Position numbers and translations under genes: made by a program
The notes under the pieces: model-generated
Told to the model about the DNA's origin: nothing
What the model saw: the letters and a program-made list of their open reading frames with translations, nothing else
Database searches by the model: none
NCBI GenBank assembly: GCA_014695325.1
Contig: JACJNZ010000039.1
Coordinates: 1,116,001 to 1,180,000, forward strand
DNA length: 64,000 nt
From: Cyanobacteria bacterium FACHB-502
GTDB lineage: Bacteria > Cyanobacteriota > Cyanobacteriia > Elainellales > Elainellaceae
Direction of reading: 5' to 3'
Part shown: one piece after another, positions 15,905 to 24,723 of the stretch
Position numbering within the stretch: the first letter of the stretch is position 1
How the letters are laid out: each line of letters starts with the position of its first letter

Positions 15905-17154
15905 AAAACCGTGCCGTCGCTGACGATTTGAATCGGGGGAATGCCGCCCGATCGTTTTTCTTTGGCAATTTGTCGTCCGGCTGCCCAGGTTCCACCTTCC
16001 AAGACTTTTGCCAGGGGGAGGCTTTGCTGATCAAGGTTGAGCGTTGTGCGAATGCGATCGGCAATGCGATCAAGCAGGATGACGGTGAGGGCACGCCATT
16101 CGACAATGACTTCCGAGTCTGGGGAATAGGCGGTTTTGAAGATCGTTTCGTGCTTGGGCTGAAGCAAGCCACAATCAAGGCATAGTCCCCCGTTGCGATA
16201 TTCGGGAAGTCCGGTGAGCTGGTCGAGGTCGGTGATGAGAATGCCCAGCTCTTGCAAGGGTTCCAGCAGCGAATAGGTGAGCCACTGGGAAAGCTTATGA
16301 AAAGGAACGAGCTGAGAGCCAATTCCCCGATCAGGCAAGGCGGGGTGAATCCAGACATCGCCCAGATTAACGCCTGCGATCGTTTGTCTGCCAGCCCAGA
16401 TTTCGCTGAAGCCCGCTAAGACTGCCTCAAAGACGCGATGAGCCGAAAGTGGGGGCTGGGAGGTCTGAAGCAAATAATCGACCAGATTGCCAGGGCGCGG
16501 CGTTTCTGTGCCAAATAAACTCGGAGCCTGGTGAAGAGCATTGCCGAGCTGGTGCATGAGGGCAAGCCGTCCCTCAACCCCGACGAGCGGGTTATCTGCG
16601 CTGATTTGAAATCCTGCCGCAAATTGGGATTCGCTCAAATTTTGCAGACCGATCGCATCTGCCTGAAGTGGATGGGCAGGATCGCTGGAAAAGCCACCCG
16701 ATGTGAATAAGTGAAAGCTGGCGACTGCTAGCCCTTCCGATCGCTGAAAATCCTGACCGGTTTCTGCTTCGCGATAGCGCCAGTCGGCTCCTGCGCCGGC
16801 ATCAAGCAAAACGCTGGTAATTGCCAGATCAAACTTTGCTTTTGCGCGTTCCAGAGGAGTTGCATCGGTCAGCAGACGATCGAGAATTGCCGATCGCGCA
16901 ACGCCCCCTGCTTCAAAATGTCGCCAGCGACTGTGGAACGGCACATTAAGGTCGGGATAGTTGGCTTGCATCACTCGAATCACATAGTCTGCGGCAGAAT
17001 CGAGCTGAGTCAAATCGCAGCGAAAATGGTCGAGCTGGTCTTGAGTTGCCAGATTGAATAGAGTACCGCATCGATCGCGGATTGCCTGAGTCGATCGTAA
17101 ATATTGAATGACGGTTTGTTCGGTGGGGGGAAGTTGCTCTAGTCCGATCATCAA
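15901..17154 (-). CDS. URC4/Urg3 family protein (DUF1688), uracil catabolism
   Basis: The 417-residue protein matches DUF1688 along its full length: [10 protein letters not shown] near 75, [12 protein letters not shown] near 117, [12 protein letters not shown] near 140, [11 protein letters not shown] near 320, and the [14 protein letters not shown] end region. In the yeast Lachancea kluyveri, URC4 is required for the URC pathway, which degrades uracil after ribosylation to release urea and a C3 acid; its exact reaction is unsettled. The gene follows upp on the same strand with ~50 bp between, and URC1 is divergent beyond upp, reproducing the three marker genes of the pathway. Start ATG 17154 or 17151. 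Confidence 0.9.
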   Translation of the reverse strand: MMIGLEQLPPTEQTVIQYLRSTQAIRDRCGTLFNLATQDQLDHFRCDLTQLDSAADYVIRVMQANYPDLNVPFHSRWRHFEAGGVARSAILDRLLTDATPLERAKAKFDLAITSVLLDAGAGADWRYREAETGQDFQRSEGLAVASFHLFTSGGFSSDPAHPLQADAIGLQNLSESQFAAGFQISADNPLVGVEGRLALMHQLGNALHQAPSLFGTETPRPGNLVDYLLQTSQPPLSAHRVFEAVLAGFSEIWAGRQTIAGVNLGDVWIHPALPDRGIGSQLVPFHKLSQWLTYSLLEPLQELGILITDLDQLTGLPEYRNGGLCLDCGLLQPKHETIFKTAYSPDSEVIVEWRALTVILLDRIADRIRTTLNLDQQSLPLAKVLEGGTWAAGRQIAKEKRSGGIPPIQIVSDGTVF

Positions 17155-17207
17155 GCCTTTTCCTTCAGCCTTAGGGGGTGGGGGTTCGGGTGCAACGAGT
17201 TCGAGGA

Positions 17208-17888
17208 TTATTTTGTGCCGTAGAGCCGATCACCTGCATCGCCCAGACCTGGAATAATGTACCCGTGTTCATCTAAGCGTTCATCGATCGAGGCGGTAAA
17301 GACCGGTACGTCAGGGTGCTGTTCGTGGAAATGTTGAAGGCCTTCCGGGGCTGCCAGCAAACAAACAAACTTGATCGAGGCGGGGTTGGCTTCTTTGAGG
17401 CGATCGACAGCAGCAACGGCAGAGTTTCCGGTTGCCAGCATCGGATCGACCACGAGCATATCGCGCTGTTCAACATCGGGCGGCAGCTTCAGGTAGTACT
17501 CGACGACCATCAGCGTTGAGGGTTGGCGATAAAGTCCAATATGTCCCACTTTTGCGGTAGGAATCAGCTCGATCATGCCGTCGAGCAAGCCCTGACCTGC
17601 CCGCATAATCGAAACTAGCACCATTTTTTTGTCTGCTGCCAGCATCGGGGCCTGCATGGTTGCCAGTGGGGTTTGGATTTCCTCTTTTTTCAGAGGGAGA
17701 TCTCGCGTCACTTCGTAGGCAAGCAGCATTGCAATTTCCTTCAGCAAGCGACGGAAATCTTGAGTGTGGGTATCGGCTCGGCGCATCAGGCTCAACTTAT
17801 GCTGCACCAGCGGATGGCTAATCACAGTCACGTTTGCACTCATCGCGTTTGCACTCATCGCGTCTGCACTCATCGCGTTAGAACTCAT
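17208..17888 (-). CDS. upp: Uracil phosphoribosyltransferase (URC6-like)
   Basis: It makes UMP from uracil and PRPP. The core from about residue 20 ([17 protein letters not shown]) to the C-terminus ([14 protein letters not shown]) is full length. The PRPP-binding loop reads [11 protein letters not shown], and the uracil-contacting tail [12 protein letters not shown] is intact. The gene heads the upp-URC4 pair; in the URC pathway this enzyme takes the place of yeast Urc6. The N-terminus is odd: four 15-bp repeats encode ...MS-NA units, giving in-frame ATGs at 17888, 17873, 17858 and 17843. The last ([11 protein letters not shown]) is closest to the normal family start. Confidence 0.95.
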   Translation of the reverse strand: MSSNAMSADAMSANAMSANVTVISHPLVQHKLSLMRRADTHTQDFRRLLKEIAMLLAYEVTRDLPLKKEEIQTPLATMQAPMLAADKKMVLVSIMRAGQGLLDGMIELIPTAKVGHIGLYRQPSTLMVVEYYLKLPPDVEQRDMLVVDPMLATGNSAVAAVDRLKEANPASIKFVCLLAAPEGLQHFHEQHPDVPVFTASIDERLDEHGYIIPGLGDAGDRLYGTK

Positions 17889-17890
17889 CG
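17831..17890. repeat. 15-bp tandem repeat multiplying upp start codons
   Basis: Four units resembling CGTTTGCACTCATCG (plus-strand sense) occupy exactly 60 bp. Units 1 and 2 are identical; units 3 and 4 have 1-3 changes. Each contributes CAT, a minus-strand ATG in the upp frame. Confidence 0.9.
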
Positions 17891-18057
17891 CGTTTATTTA
17901 CCAGGCAACTCAACCCTGCTCTTTTTCTTGCCAATTCTTGCCAAAATTCCTGAAAGCAAAGTTTTTGAAAAGATTTGGAGTCTTTGAACGGATAGAAATC
18001 GAGCGGTTTCGGATACTACAATACGATACATCTCTCTAGGGGGTATTACGCGCAGCC

Positions 18058-19335
18058 ATGACCGATCGCCCAACCCAACCCAACTCTAATCCGTCATCTC
18101 GCAAATCCAAGCATATTATTCTGACTTCGCATCAGGCTCAGAATACCTCTGTCGCCCCGATTCGCTGGGGAGCAGCAACCCCTCAAGAACGCGGTCCCAT
18201 CATTGGCTCAATTAGAAGCCAGAAATATCGCAACGTGATTGGTTCCCACGCAGGCTCTTATGGTGTTTATCGTGCCCTGGCGGTCGCAAGTGGCGTGCTT
18301 GACCCGATGCACAAAGCAGACTTAACCAATACGGCTCCCACAATGGAGATTGGCCCGTTTCCAAGCTGGAGCAATCCTGACAAAATTGTGTCGATCGATC
18401 CGTTTGGGGCACTTGCCGGAGAAGCATTTGGCAATTTTGGCTCTGATGAATACGATATTCTGCCGACGATCGCCATCACCAAGGCACATATCAACATTCC
18501 TGAACTCAAAGAAGAAATGGCTCAGGGACGGTTGCAGGCAGACGGTCAGATCCTCAAAGCCGATGCCAGCCTGCTGGTGACAAAAGCGGCGCTCGATCCC
18601 GTGTGGTATCTGCCGGGCATTGCGAAGCGGCTAAACATCGACGAATGGGATCTGCGGCGAGTGCTGTTTCAGCAAACGGGCGGAATGTTTCCTGAACTTG
18701 TTACCCGTCCTGATCTGCACGTTTTTCTGCCGCCGATCGGCGGAACGACCGTGTATATCATTGGTGATCCGACAGCAGTGACCAATCCCGATTGTCCTCT
18801 CGCGGTGCGGGTGCATGACGAGTGCAACGGCTCGGATGTGTTCGGCTCGGATATTTGCACCTGTCGTCCTTATCTGGTTCACGGCATCGAAGTTTGCATT
18901 CAAACAGCACAGGAAGGCGGCGCAGGCGTGATCGTTTATTGCCGCAAAGAAGGGCGGGCACTGGGCGAGGTAACGAAATTTCTAGTGTACAACGCCCGCA
19001 AACGTCAGGAAGGCGGCGATCGAGCAGATGCCTACTTTATGCGAACCGAGTGTGTCGCCGGAGTGCAGGATATGCGCTTCCAGGAATTAATGCCCGATGT
19101 GCTGCACTGGCTGGGCGTTACGCGGATCGATCGCCTCGTCTCGATGAGCAACATGAAATACAACGCCATTACCCATTCCGGCATTGAGGTCGTGGAACGC
19201 GTCCCGATTCCGCCCGAACTGATTCCCGCCGATGCCCAGGTCGAAATCGAGGCAAAGAAAGCATCTGGCTACTTTGCAAAGGATGAAGTGCTGACTGAAG
19301 AAGAACTGGCGGAGATTAAGGGGCGATCGTATTAA
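18058..19335 (+). CDS. GTP cyclohydrolase II-like protein, URC1 type
   Basis: It has 425 residues, about twice the length of RibA. The C-terminal half carries the GTP cyclohydrolase II fold. Zinc Cys are in HDECNGSDVFGSDICTC (Cys 256, 267, 269), CRKEGRALGE corresponds to RibA's RQEGRGIG, and YNARK keeps the catalytic Tyr. The ~210-residue N-terminal extension (GPIIGSIRSQKYRNVIGSHA, then FPSWSNPDKIVSIDPFG) is the mark of URC1-type proteins rather than riboflavin-pathway RibA. In the URC pathway Urc1 is thought to open the pyrimidine ring of a uracil nucleotide. It is divergent from upp-URC4 with a 169-bp shared promoter region. RibA activity itself is unlikely but not excluded. Confidence 0.9.
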   Translation: MTDRPTQPNSNPSSRKSKHIILTSHQAQNTSVAPIRWGAATPQERGPIIGSIRSQKYRNVIGSHAGSYGVYRALAVASGVLDPMHKADLTNTAPTMEIGPFPSWSNPDKIVSIDPFGALAGEAFGNFGSDEYDILPTIAITKAHINIPELKEEMAQGRLQADGQILKADASLLVTKAALDPVWYLPGIAKRLNIDEWDLRRVLFQQTGGMFPELVTRPDLHVFLPPIGGTTVYIIGDPTAVTNPDCPLAVRVHDECNGSDVFGSDICTCRPYLVHGIEVCIQTAQEGGAGVIVYCRKEGRALGEVTKFLVYNARKRQEGGDRADAYFMRTECVAGVQDMRFQELMPDVLHWLGVTRIDRLVSMSNMKYNAITHSGIEVVERVPIPPELIPADAQVEIEAKKASGYFAKDEVLTEEELAEIKGRSY

Positions 19336-19499
19336 TTGGAACTCAAAATCTTTATCGGGCGCGGATGGCCTGGCAGTTAAACGCGGCTTGCAGAGCGAAT
19401 TCCAGCCAGGGACTCTGTTATCCTAGCGTTAGGGATTCTCATGCCTAATCTGGGAGTTGCTTTTGACCGTCGATTGATTTGTTCCTTTGGCTTTTCTCT

Positions 19500-20201
19500 A
19501 TGGCTACTTTTTTTGATCTGATGGTAAAAGGCGGTCCGGTGATGATCCCATTGATGGGATTTTCAGTGGCGACGATCGCCTGCGCACTGGAGCGGGCTTT
19601 GTTTTGGTATCAGCTTCAAAGCAAAGAAGACCGGGTAGTGCATGACGTGCTGACAGCCGCAAAATCTAGCCTGGATGATGCGCGAGGGATTGCTGAAAGA
19701 ACACAGAATTTGCCGATCGGTCGATTTCTGCTTGCTCCGCTGCGGCTAAAGCAACCCACCCCCGAAACCTTCCGGCTGGCAATGGAAGCGGCAGGCGAGA
19801 AAGAATTTGCCCAGATGCGAAAAGGAGACAAACTGCTGGAAACGACGGTGGCAGTTGCGCCTTTGCTGGGGCTACTGGGAACCGTGACGGGTCTGATCGT
19901 TACCTTTGATAACCTGAATATTGGTGGCGGAGGCGGGACAGAACAGGCAACCAAAGCCGCAGGTGGAATTGGCGAGGCACTGATCACGACCGCAGCCGGG
20001 ATGATTGTCGCCATTATTGCGCTGCTGATCTACCGAGTGATGGCCAGTTTCCAGACGCATCAGGTCGATTATTTCACCGAAGTGGGAACCGAACTGGAAC
20101 TCATTTATCGGCAGATCTGGTACGAGCCTTCCCAGGCAAACGCTCCGTATTTGCTGCCTGCGGCTCACTCGGCTCCTGCTTTGCCCAACGACGGAAGATG
20201 A
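19500..20201 (+). CDS. exbB: MotA/TolQ/ExbB proton channel family protein
   Basis: It is an inner-membrane proton channel subunit that couples proton motive force to energy-transducing partners. From ATG 19500 (MATFFDLMVKGGP) it has about 233 residues with three hydrophobic helices. The segment PLLGLLGTVTGLIVTF and the following GGIGEALITTAAGMIVAI are the conserved ExbB/TolQ helices with the channel Thr and Pro residues. A TTG seven codons upstream is less likely. Two exbD genes follow on the same strand, forming a complete ExbB-ExbD motor module; no TonB gene is visible in the window. Confidence 0.92.
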   Translation: MATFFDLMVKGGPVMIPLMGFSVATIACALERALFWYQLQSKEDRVVHDVLTAAKSSLDDARGIAERTQNLPIGRFLLAPLRLKQPTPETFRLAMEAAGEKEFAQMRKGDKLLETTVAVAPLLGLLGTVTGLIVTFDNLNIGGGGGTEQATKAAGGIGEALITTAAGMIVAIIALLIYRVMASFQTHQVDYFTEVGTELELIYRQIWYEPSQANAPYLLPAAHSAPALPNDGR

Positions 20202-20216
20202 TCGAACTAAGCAGAT

Positions 20217-20624
20217 ATGCGATTTAAACGAAAGCACCGCAGCGGCTCGCTTCCAGAAGTTAATCTTGTGCCGATGCTGGATGTGCTGATGACCGTGCTG
20301 ACATTCTTTATCATCGTGTCGATGACGTTAGCCACCCAGCAGGGCGTACAGGTTCAGCTTCCATCCAATCAGCCCGCCACGCCTGCGGAACCCCAGCCCG
20401 AACCGCTCATCGTCCAGATGCAAGCCGAGAATCAGCTTTTGTTAAACAATCAGCCGATCGCCAAAGCAGAGCTACTGCCCAACATCCAAGCCTATCTAGA
20501 GAAAACGCCCAAAGGCGCGATCGTGCTCCAGGCAGATCAGAAGTTGTCGTACGAGCAGGTGATTCAAATACTGGGCGAAATGAAGGATGTAGGCGGCGAT
20601 CGCGTGTCGCTGGCGATCGAGTAG
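20217..20624 (+). CDS. exbD: Biopolymer transport protein ExbD/TolR, copy 1
   Basis: It has 135 residues: a basic N-terminus (FKRKHRSGSL), then PEVNLVPMLDVLMTVLTFFI, the single transmembrane helix with the proton-carrying Asp, then a ~85-residue periplasmic domain ending in DRVSLAIE. It starts 15 bp after exbB. The DNA for the transmembrane segment is almost identical to that of the next gene, showing recent duplication or gene conversion there, while the periplasmic parts differ. Confidence 0.92.
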   Translation: MRFKRKHRSGSLPEVNLVPMLDVLMTVLTFFIIVSMTLATQQGVQVQLPSNQPATPAEPQPEPLIVQMQAENQLLLNNQPIAKAELLPNIQAYLEKTPKGAIVLQADQKLSYEQVIQILGEMKDVGGDRVSLAIE

Positions 20625-20635
20625 CAGAATCTTAC

Positions 20636-20684
20636 CCAGGCAAAACTCCAGGCAAAAACTTCAGGCAAAAACTCCAGGCAAAAC
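20636..20684. repeat. Tandem CCAGGCAAAACT-type array between exbD copies
   Basis: Four imperfect 12-14-bp units of CAGGCAAAAACT fill the whole 60-bp gap between the two exbD genes and run up to the second start codon. They resemble the AAAACTTGGGCAGGC array at 14836-14880. Confidence 0.8.
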
Positions 20685-20685
20685 G

Positions 20686-21111
20686 ATGCGGTTTAAAAAC
20701 AAACGATCGGGGGCACCACTTCCAGAAGTTAACCTTGTGCCGATGATGGACGTGCTGATGACCGTGCTGACGTTCTTTATCATCGTGTCGATGACGCTGA
20801 CCGGACAGCAAATTCTCAATCTAAATCTACCGCGAACGAGCGGAGCCGGGGCAGACGGAGAATCTGCCAAGCTAAAGACCCTGGTGGTTGGACTGAACGC
20901 CGATCGCCAAACAATTATCAATAATCAACCTGTGAGTTCCGATCAGCTTGCTCAACAAATGCAGCAGTTTCTCTCTGAAAACCCAAACGGAGTAGTGCTG
21001 CTGAAAGCCGATCGCGAACTAACGTACAATGCAGTTGCTCAACTGCTCAAAACAATGCAAGGAATTGGCGGCGATCGTGTTTCTTTGGCGATCGAGCGGA
21101 GGCCAAATTAG
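20686..21111 (+). CDS. exbD: Biopolymer transport protein ExbD/TolR, copy 2
   Basis: The 141-residue protein has the same layout as copy 1: basic start (FKNKRSGAPL), PEVNLVPMMDVLMTVLTFFI with the conserved Asp, then a periplasmic domain with GGDRVSLAIERR near the end. The conserved C-terminal phrase and nearly identical helix DNA show tandem duplication. Two different ExbD chains could form a mixed motor or serve different partners. No strong ribosome binding site is seen; the leader is the repeat array, so translation may depend on readthrough from upstream. Confidence 0.92.
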   Translation: MRFKNKRSGAPLPEVNLVPMMDVLMTVLTFFIIVSMTLTGQQILNLNLPRTSGAGADGESAKLKTLVVGLNADRQTIINNQPVSSDQLAQQMQQFLSENPNGVVLLKADRELTYNAVAQLLKTMQGIGGDRVSLAIERRPN

Positions 21112-21170
21112 CCCAATTCGCACAAATGAATCCCCAATTCAGACCAATCCAGACCAATTCATCGAACAAA

Positions 21171-21734
21171 TTAAACAGATGGTTTTAGCGTTGCTGCTCC
21201 AAATGTCGCGTTGAATAGACGACACCAAATCGCCGCAGATTTAAACTCATCAAGCTTTACGTTATCGGGAATGTCATAGCTTTGCGCGCCGCTATAGCTT
21301 TTGAGCGGAGCCAACAGAACGTAATCCCCTTCATTAATTGGAAAAGCAGGCGGAACGGTAGAACCAATCACATCGGGCGATCGATGCAAAACAACGAATA
21401 AATCGGGTCCAAAAGTTGAAGTTTTAAACGCTTGATCCAGCTCTAGAACTCGTTTGCCGCTCTGGTTTGTAATGCGAACAGTGCCCTGGGTAGGATGTTC
21501 GCCAGCAACAAAACTGCCAGAACTCAGGATTAATTCCTCGCTTGCCTCAGGGGTTGGGCTAGGAGGATTTGCTGGAGAAGAAGCTGCCTCCCCGCCAGGA
21601 GAACCGTTTTGATTCAGGCGCTCTGAGGTCGGGGCAGGAGCAGATTTTTGAGAAACTGATTTGCTGGCACAGCCTGTAGCCAAAACTGCCATAAAACTTG
21701 AGCCAGCAGCCAGGACAAAGCGACGAGATTTCAT
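21171..21734 (-). CDS. DM13 domain lipoprotein
   Basis: From ATG 21734, preceded by AGGAAGCAAT, the protein has 187 residues. The N-terminus MKSRRFVLAAGSSFMAVLATGC has a signal peptide and lipobox ending in Cys. A Ser/Pro-rich linker (to ~70) precedes a DM13 domain: GSFVAGEHPTQGTVRI, FGPDLFVVLHRSPD, YVLLAPLKSYSGAQSYDIP and a C-terminal IWCRLFNATFGAATL with the conserved Cys. DM13 is predicted to be a redox or electron-transfer domain related to DOMON partners. It is convergent with exbD2 and divergent from the FAD oxidoreductase; an exported redox role with that enzyme is possible but only by proximity. Confidence 0.85.
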   Translation of the reverse strand: MKSRRFVLAAGSSFMAVLATGCASKSVSQKSAPAPTSERLNQNGSPGGEAASSPANPPSPTPEASEELILSSGSFVAGEHPTQGTVRITNQSGKRVLELDQAFKTSTFGPDLFVVLHRSPDVIGSTVPPAFPINEGDYVLLAPLKSYSGAQSYDIPDNVKLDEFKSAAIWCRLFNATFGAATLKPSV

Positions 21735-21984
21735 ATTGCTTCCTGCTTTTGTTCTCAACAAGGAATTAATTAACGTAACTGCACAAACGATCGGTAGCAG
21801 CCAAAAGGGTCTGTCAAAAGGGTCTACAGTCAGCACCACCTATACTCCGTAAACGCTCTCAGAGAATATTTTGATCCGATGTGCTACATTCGCCCCCAGG
21901 GTCAAACCTCGTTTAGGACAGCCCTTCAGGGAACCTATCCGAGGAGAGTCCATTCGATCAACAGAGCGAGATACGGTATTCATA

Positions 21985-24045
21985 ATGCGCTTTTCTCGAC
22001 CAACCTTGTTTCGACTCAAATTTTCCCGGCTTAAAGTTCGGATGGTTGCCTTTTTCGGTACGCTTCTGGCGATCGTCTCCCATCCCAGCCTAGTGTCATT
22101 GGCTCTCGCGCAAGCTCAGCCCAGCCTTTCCACGCCCGACCAAACCGTAAACTGTGAAATTTTGATTGTGGGCGGCGGACTAGCCGGAACTGCGGCTGCC
22201 TATGAAGCTTTATCAGACGGCAAAACCGTATGTCTGACTGAAATTACCGACTGGCTGGGCGGACAGCTCACTGCTCAAGGCACTTCTGCCCTGGATGAGG
22301 CACAGCGACAGCGATCGCTCTTGTTCTATCCACGCGGCTATCTGGAACTACGGCAGCGCATCGAGCAAAAATACGGCACGCTCAATCCGGGGGACTGCTG
22401 GGTGAGCGAATCCTGTTTTTTGCCCGAAGACGCGGCAGAAATTTTGCAGTCGATGCTGAAGGAGGCCGAGCGGCAGGGCAAAGGAGAGCTGAAATGGTTT
22501 CCTGCCACCGTGGTAAAGGATTTGAAGCTGAGTGCAAATGGCAAGCAGATCGAGCAGGCGATCGCCCTCCAACACCGTCCTGCCCCCGGTCAGCCGCCGC
22601 TCAATACTGCAACCCTTTCGCAGACAATCGAGGATGCCTATCGCTACGAGGATTCCGATCGGTTTCAGAAAACAGTGATTTCCTTTGTGCCTTTGGCAAA
22701 TCAAAATCGCTGGTTTGTGATCGACGCGACGGAAACCGGAGAACTGGTGGCTCTGGCAGATGTGCCTTACCGACTGGGAATTGATCCGCGATCGTACCGC
22801 AATCCTTCCTCACCCAGTGAAACAAGCGATCCGTACTGCACCCAAGGCTTTACCTATACCTTTGCAATGGAGCAAACTGAGAATCCGCAGCCCCAGGAGA
22901 TGCCATCGTTTTATCCGCAGTATGCCCCTTATTACAGCTACGAGCGAGATAACGCCAACTTTGATTATGTGTTTACCTATCGGCGCATTCTCAGCCCGAA
23001 ACCACGTAGGGAAAAAGGTCGCAACGGTGTATCAAATCCAAAACCGGGCGATATTTCCATGCAGAACTGGACGTGGGGCAACGATTACCGTCCGGGAACG
23101 GCTGCGGATAATTTGATTTTGAGCCGCGATCAGCTTCAGCAAACCGGACAGCTTCAACCCGGTGGCTGGATGGGCGGACTGCGATCGGACACGCTGCGAA
23201 AGGGCGAGGAGAATGCGCTCGGTTACTATTACTGGTTGGTCGAGGGCACAACAGATTCTCAGTTGGGGAATGGCAAGAAGCAGCCCGCACCCAATCACCG
23301 CTACCTGAAGGGCTTCGATGCTCCGATGGGAACAGCGCACGGACTGTCGAAATATCCCTATATCCGCGAGTCGCGCCGGATTGTGGGTCGTCCGTCCTAC
23401 GGAGACGAAAACGGCTTTATGATTTCAGAAATTGATATCTCTCAGGTAGACTACAACGATTCCTACTATCAGCAAACCCTACCGGACGCGATGTATCGAC
23501 AGTTGCGGATTGCCCTGGCAGGCCTGGGAGCCACCAACGCGATCGTGGAAGATACTCCTGCGAACCAGATTCCACGCCGGACGCGATCGACCATTTATCC
23601 TGATGCGGTGGGCATCGCTCAGTATGCGATCGACTTTCACCCCTGCATGACGCTTTCGCCGCCCGAAACCCCCGGCAACACCGAACGCGAAGGAATGCGG
23701 CGGGCACACGGTTCAGCTTATCCGGCACAAATTCCGCTGCGAGCAATGATTCCGCAGAAAATCGATAACCTGATCGTCACAGGCAAGAGCATTGCCACCA
23801 GCTTTATTGCTGCCGCTGCCTATCGCGTCCATTCCTTTGAGTGGTCTGCCGGAGCCGCCGCCGGAGAAACTGCCGCTTATGCCCTGGAAAAAAATCTCTT
23901 TCCTTACGAGCTGGTAGACAATCTGCCCCTGCCCGAACCCCAGCTTGCGGAACTGCAAACCCGCCTGCGGGCACGCCAAAACCCGATCGCCTTTCCAGAT
24001 ACCTCGATCTTTAATTTGGATTGGGACGAGTGGCGCGTCTGGTAA
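21985..24045 (+). CDS. Exported FAD-dependent oxidoreductase
   Basis: The protein has 686 residues from ATG 21985. A basic, then hydrophobic N-terminus (MVAFFGTLLAIVSHPSLVSLALAQAQ) is a signal peptide, possibly Tat-like in its Arg content but without a clear RR-x-FLK motif. Mature residues begin with CEILIVGGGLAGTAAAYEA, the FAD Rossmann loop. The C-terminal region has NLIVTGKSIATSF and the SAGAAAGETAAYAL helix typical of the FAD-dependent oxidoreductase family (Pfam FAD_oxidored) that includes xanthan lyase-like proteins. The substrate is unknown. A TTG extension upstream would remove the signal peptide from the N-terminus and is unlikely. Confidence 0.85.
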   Translation: MRFSRPTLFRLKFSRLKVRMVAFFGTLLAIVSHPSLVSLALAQAQPSLSTPDQTVNCEILIVGGGLAGTAAAYEALSDGKTVCLTEITDWLGGQLTAQGTSALDEAQRQRSLLFYPRGYLELRQRIEQKYGTLNPGDCWVSESCFLPEDAAEILQSMLKEAERQGKGELKWFPATVVKDLKLSANGKQIEQAIALQHRPAPGQPPLNTATLSQTIEDAYRYEDSDRFQKTVISFVPLANQNRWFVIDATETGELVALADVPYRLGIDPRSYRNPSSPSETSDPYCTQGFTYTFAMEQTENPQPQEMPSFYPQYAPYYSYERDNANFDYVFTYRRILSPKPRREKGRNGVSNPKPGDISMQNWTWGNDYRPGTAADNLILSRDQLQQTGQLQPGGWMGGLRSDTLRKGEENALGYYYWLVEGTTDSQLGNGKKQPAPNHRYLKGFDAPMGTAHGLSKYPYIRESRRIVGRPSYGDENGFMISEIDISQVDYNDSYYQQTLPDAMYRQLRIALAGLGATNAIVEDTPANQIPRRTRSTIYPDAVGIAQYAIDFHPCMTLSPPETPGNTEREGMRRAHGSAYPAQIPLRAMIPQKIDNLIVTGKSIATSFIAAAAYRVHSFEWSAGAAAGETAAYALEKNLFPYELVDNLPLPEPQLAELQTRLRARQNPIAFPDTSIFNLDWDEWRVW

Positions 24046-24085
24046 ATGGGGTCAAAAATTTGGCGTTGCTGAATTTGAGTATGAT

Positions 24086-24158
24086 TCGCCCCCCTAGCCC
24101 CCCAACTTTGGGGGGAACTACTCCTCAAGTCCCCAGCATTGGGGGATTTAGGGGGCGA
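24086..24158. repeat. Dispersed C-rich palindromic element, paired copy
   Basis: Two elements face each other: CGCCCCCCTAGCCCCCC with TTTGGGGGGA, then TCCCCAGCATTGGGGGATTT ending in AGGGGGCG. The outer ends form an imperfect inverted repeat (CGCCCCC/GGGGGCG). The second half matches copies at 1400 and 4979, and a fragment (GGATTTAGGGGGAAC) recurs near 48851. Confidence 0.75.
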
Positions 24159-24228
24159 TGCAGGAGCTCACTTGGGTTCTTCATATTTCGATTCAGCCAC
24201 GCCAAAAATTTCAGGAATTATTGGGCGA

Positions 24229-24723
24229 TTATTGGGCGATCGTCACCGTATAGCTCAACTGAAACGGATTAAACGTGCCAGGCGTCTTCGGACTACCGCG
24301 CAGCACCACCTCATAGGTTCCAGCACGGGGAAAGGTCACGGTTGCGCTGGGAAGATTGTCTCGCCCGGCGGCAGAGGTCGCCCGTAGAGCAGGCTGCTGA
24401 ATTGGTCGATCGCCTGATTGTTGGGGCTGCGTGTAAATCGACAGGGCACAGTTGCAGTCCGAAAGCGGGATTGCCTGTCCGCCGCGTTTGACTAAGGCAA
24501 ACCAGACCAGGCTGGGCGTACCTGCACGAGGGCGATCGTTCGGTTCAATGTGAATCGTCGCGCCTACGTTTCCGGAGGTTTCGACTTGATGAGCCGTCAC
24601 GGGCTGAAAGCCGATCGCGCCATACAAAGCAGGAGTAACCGTCAATGCCAGTCCCAGAATCGCGAAGACCCGCTTTGAGGAACGGTTTAAGGAAAAACTA
24701 TTTGGTTGGATCGGGTGGAACAT
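24229..24723 (-). CDS. Exported protein of the SafE-like operon, unknown function
   Basis: The 164-residue protein has a signal peptide at residues ~17-45 (RVFAILGLALTVTPALYGAI). The mature part has HQVETSGNVGATIHIEPND, CNCALSIY, and a C-terminal beta-rich repeat (ATVTFPRAGTYEVVLRGSP), suggesting an extracytoplasmic beta-sandwich like the FixH/YtkA or Cu-binding groups. Its start lies inside the end of the SafE-like gene (26-bp overlap), so translation is coupled. The Cys pair CNC and His near the mature N-terminus could bind a metal; that is inference. Confidence 0.75.
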   Translation of the reverse strand: MFHPIQPNSFSLNRSSKRVFAILGLALTVTPALYGAIGFQPVTAHQVETSGNVGATIHIEPNDRPRAGTPSLVWFALVKRGGQAIPLSDCNCALSIYTQPQQSGDRPIQQPALRATSAAGRDNLPSATVTFPRAGTYEVVLRGSPKTPGTFNPFQLSYTVTIAQ

